Source: Metridium senile | Lineage: Eukaryota; Cnidaria; Anthozoa; Actiniaria; Metridiidae | Reading direction: 5' to 3' | Assembly: GCA_949775045.1 (NCBI GenBank) | Contig: OX459106.1 | Span: 4,831,384 to 4,895,383, forward strand | Length of the DNA stretch: 64,000 nt | Part shown: positions 61,050 to 64,000 of the stretch, in pieces | How positions within the stretch are numbered: position 1 is the stretch's first letter | Layout: each line of letters opens with the position of its first letter | The notes under the pieces: generated by a model | Databases searched by the model: none | Seen by the model: only the letters and a program-made list of their open reading frames with translations | What the model was told of the DNA's origin: nothing | Made by a program: the position numbers and the translations under genes

Positions 61050-61109
61050 TTATTGTTTTTCGTTATCGAGATCCATTTCCAAATCATTGTGAAGGTCATG
61101 AGGTACCAA
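61050..61109 (-). other. Acidic-tail block, copy C (candidate last exon of gene C)
   Basis: It follows the acceptor GATTACAG. It reads LVPHDLHNDLEMDLDNEKQ then TAA, and is uninterrupted here. The D8C exon of gene C ends at a GTAAGT donor (61255-61250) in phase 0 with it, but TAA and TAG stops stand before the donor. Confidence 0.6.
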
Positions 61110-61267
61110 CTGTAATCAGTCCTGAGGAAAAAAATATATATACATATGAATATAAAACTATTCGGATGTTTCTTTTGTAAAACGTAATAAAGCTAAAGTA
61201 TGACAAATACCAAAACCTAGTTCTATACGTACCTAGACCATGAAATTTGACTTACCTATTGTGGTGT

Positions 61268-62646
61268 TTATGCATTGCCACAGTAACGTAAGGAGCAACC
61301 ATTTGGATTTTTGAGGTAAAAGACATAGAATCCTCCACAGTTGGTGATTTTGATTTGGGTCTTGTGCCAACAGCATTTGCTGGCATAGTTAAAGCACACT
61401 TGTCTGTCAACGGTCTGTCCTCTAACAGCTGGGTAGTTACCATTAACCCATCCTGTAGCGTGAGTACCACAACGGTTTGAAGGTACACATCTATGAAGCA
61501 TAAAATAAATAAGCTAAATAAACATGTAAATTAAACAGACAAGAACAAATGAATCATTGAGAAGTAAAAAAAAGATTGTCTAATGCCATTAAAGTATTTG
61601 GATTGGCTAAAGTGCATGTCATGTGAAAAATTATAGAACAATTATGTTGATTATTATACATTGTATTCACTATCCAGAATCTGATTGGATAATAGCATGC
61701 AAATGTTTTTCCAAATCAGACCATAGTAAGTAAGTAACTAAGTAAAAATAGATGGCTAACTAAACAGTTCTCGCTAATCTATAGGCTGCACCACATTATT
61801 CGCCAAAATATTAATTTATTGTTCACTTTTGTTGTTTTCTTGTTAAAAAATGCGTTCAACATGAAAGAACTTTCGTTAGTTAATTTTCTCTAAAACAATG
61901 TATAGCAAAACAATTATATAATTCGGTTTTGTGATATCAGAATAATCAAGGTCGTGTAATCCTCTGGCCTCGGCTGATTACACTTACCTTGACCCTGATT
62001 ATTTTAGATATCACTAAAACCTCATACAATAATTGTTTATAACAATACCTGTTACTGAAGATATATTTCTATCAAAAAATATTATTATGTTTATGAGATA
62101 AAAAGAGCTATGTCAACCGAGTAAAAGAAAATAATAACTATAGGTTGATAAAAAAAACTTATTATGCTATTATAAAATAACTATTTGAAATTACGTATTT
62201 TCATTGGTTGAGGCGCGTGCTTTATGAGAGCACACAGCACGCGCGTTTGCATGTTGATAAATTTGTATTTTATAAAAGAAATAAAAAACTTGGTTTCTGT
62301 GCTGTATGCAGTTATAAAGCACTTGGGGATTGTCAGAACACTCGAGAAGTGTTGAGAAGCACTCCGCTTCGCATCGTACCTCTCTTACACTTTTCTCGTG
62401 TTCTGACAACTCCGTGTGCTCTATAACTGCACACAGCACGCGCGCGCGTTTTCTATTTTCTCAATATCGGTGATGATGATCACAATGAAATCTAGTCATA
62501 CTTGTTTGGTATGTAAGTTCCAGTTTTTCCAACAAAGCGGTACCATCCCAATAGCTTATTGTCACAAAGAAGCACTTTTCCTCGGGGACGACTTTGGCGA
62601 CGAGTTATATCGTCGATGCTCTTATAGTTGTTGCATTGTTGAGGCA
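61268..62646 (-). CDS. Gene C: secreted D8C family paralogue, last two coding exons
   Basis: Exon 62646-62502 (145 bp, exactly the length of the gene A counterpart) encodes PPQCNNYKSIDDITRRQSRP to TGTYIPN. Exon 61490-61268 encodes CVPSNRCGTHATGWVNGNYP to YCGNA and stop, with all eight D8C cysteines and the family signature CGGFYVFYL. Junction phases match gene A. The upstream exons (ShKT, linker, signal peptide) are not found up to 64000, so the gene either continues beyond the window or has lost them. The frame is intact. By eye it is about two-thirds identical to gene A in the D8C exon. A copy of the palindromic MITE sits in the intron between the two exons. Confidence 0.8.
62168..62458. 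repeat. Palindromic GC-stem MITE, copy 2, in the gene C intron
   Basis: Near-identical to 60629-60915 in the same orientation. It ends about 45 bp from the exon 5 donor of gene C. Confidence 0.85.
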
Positions 62647-62944
62647 CTAGAGAGCAATAAGGGTTTACATTAAAATATTTGTTATGTATAGTTTAATAAA
62701 CGAGTAGGAGTGGTTTATCAGAATTTAAAACCACAGGGCAAAGCCAAGTGGATCTCGACCTGATTAAACACGATCAGCTTTCAGCTCGTGCTTTTTGACA
62801 TTTTCACCATTTTCTCGTGTTTTCAACTGTGCATCGTGCAGTTATCAGAGTATAAACCACGGATGAGCCTTGGTTATTTGGTAAATACTTATAAATGTCA
62901 TTACGGATATTTTTTATATGCAGCCCAGGCTCTTAACTTTAAGC

Positions 62945-63300
62945 AAATCCTTTAAGATGGTTTTCACTTGCGACGCAACGCAAGCGCAAACGCAAAAACA
63001 AGGGTTAATTCCATAGTGAAAACGAGACGTGAATAAGCGCAAGCGCAAACACTATTTAAGCTAGTTGTCACTAACGACGTGACGCAAGCCGCAAGCGCAA
63101 ACACAAGGGTTAATTTTAGAGTGAAAACGAGACGTGACAAACAAACTATTCACTAGTGCATGCTACGCGCAAGCAAAACCGCAAGAACAATTTTTGATTT
63201 CTAACGCTTGCGTATGAACTGCACCAAACGGTTTTCACGACGAAATAAGGTCTCTTGCGCTTGCACTTGCGAGGTTTGCGTCGTTAGTGAAAACCAGGCT
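62945..63300. repeat. Inverted-repeat element with GCGCAAGCG-rich ends
   Basis: Left GGTTTTCACTTGCGACGCAA and right (inverted) GGTTTTCACTAACGACGCAA. Internal CAAGCGCAAAC direct repeats. It looks like a non-autonomous DNA transposon. Confidence 0.8.
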
Positions 63301-63694
63301 TTAGTGACTAGCTTTTTAAGTAAGGCATATTATTGATATAAATAGATATATTCACATTGACGTGTTGATATTGCGGGAATTTCTGCCGTAACTTTGCATT
63401 TTTGTTGGGGAAACGGGTGATGGAGAAAGCGAAATTACGTCAAAAATCGTCGAAATATTATAGGGCTTTCAAAGTTTGCATACTTTTTATATCATATACG
63501 AAAGCCGCATTCAATAATTGTTTTATTATTCATTCAAGATCGATATTTGTATCGATCCAATTATTATATATCCAAATCGGCACTTCTTGAATGTTAGTTT
63601 ATTACATCGAAACTGACAAAAATGATTATTTTCCTATAAAAAAGACGTAACGATATATTGCACAGCCTTTTGTTGATTTTTTTGGGGTGTTTCC

Positions 63695-63805
63695 CGCTAT
63701 CAGTATGTGTGTGACGTAAGTCGTCCAATATTTTTTTTCGTTATTGGACGATTGACGTCATCCGTCCAATATTTTTTTGTCTTCTATTATTGGACGATTG
63801 ACGTA
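63695..63805. repeat. TTATTGGACGATTGACGT repeat pair
   Basis: CGTCCAATATTTTTTT is followed by TATTGGACGATTGACGT, twice in tandem, so each unit can fold on itself. Confidence 0.8.
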
Positions 63806-64000
63806 TTTTTTCAAAATTTGGTAATTAGCTTTACTGGGCAAAATCGACAAATAAGAAACGGGGAAATATTTTGAATGAATATTAACAACACATCAATCCG
63901 TAAATAATAATTTGTAGATTTGAAATGTCGCTAATTTTCCTTTTTTTAAAGGTTAGGGCCTGGGATGCCAGTCAAAATGTCTGCATTTAATAGTGTAAAT

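Overview
Eukaryotic (metazoan) nuclear DNA, AT-rich, intron-bearing and crowded with repeats. I infer an anthozoan cnidarian (stony coral or sea anemone). The reasons are histamine-N-methyltransferase-like intronless genes, a secreted ShKT plus uromodulin-type D8C protein family, a Penelope-like element with GIY-YIG endonuclease, and RecQ-type helicase debris inside a DNA transposon. No ribosomal RNA, plastid or bacterial operon is present.

Layout. (1) 1-9.5 kb: two divergently placed, intronless HNMT-like methyltransferase genes (minus 1467-2360, plus 5210-6097), followed by a second copy of the 5' and 3' flanks of the plus-strand gene from which the coding region is missing. (2) 9.5-15.5 kb: a TTAA-flanked insert carrying a large palindrome, several minisatellites and a 1 kb satellite of 18-bp units. 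(3) 15.6-24.86 kb: one 9.3 kb inverted-repeat transposon with TTAA target duplication. Nested in it is a 4.6 kb two-gene transposon (18147-22777, perfect 8-bp target duplication) with a five-exon accessory gene and a convergent integrase-type DDE transposase broken by one in-frame stop, plus two smaller inserts. (4) 24.86-64 kb: a minus-strand tandem cluster of a secreted protein family. Gene A (51263-55801) is complete in six exons with every splice phase agreeing. Gene B (33022-40949) keeps the promoter, the signal-peptide exon and two copies of exon 2 but has lost exons 3-6. Gene C (61268-62646) shows the last two exons, and the rest runs off the right edge. Among these lie a Penelope-like element (26034-27673), a non-LTR RT scrap, a Mutator-like element with captured RecQ sequence (29476-30508), a tRNA-headed SINE, and a 5 kb transposon with 5-bp target duplication (44780-49753).

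Because genes A and B sit in a tandem segmental duplication, each copy supplies the empty site for insertions in the other, so several transposon boundaries can be fixed to the base from this window alone.

The most unusual signals are: a short acidic reading frame lying in frame beyond the stop codon of the D8C exon, across an intron, in all three copies; the transposon accessory protein that combines a zinc ribbon with an Ig-like domain; and the RecQ fragment framed by Mutator-type termini. Splicing is read by eye and no transcript evidence was available.
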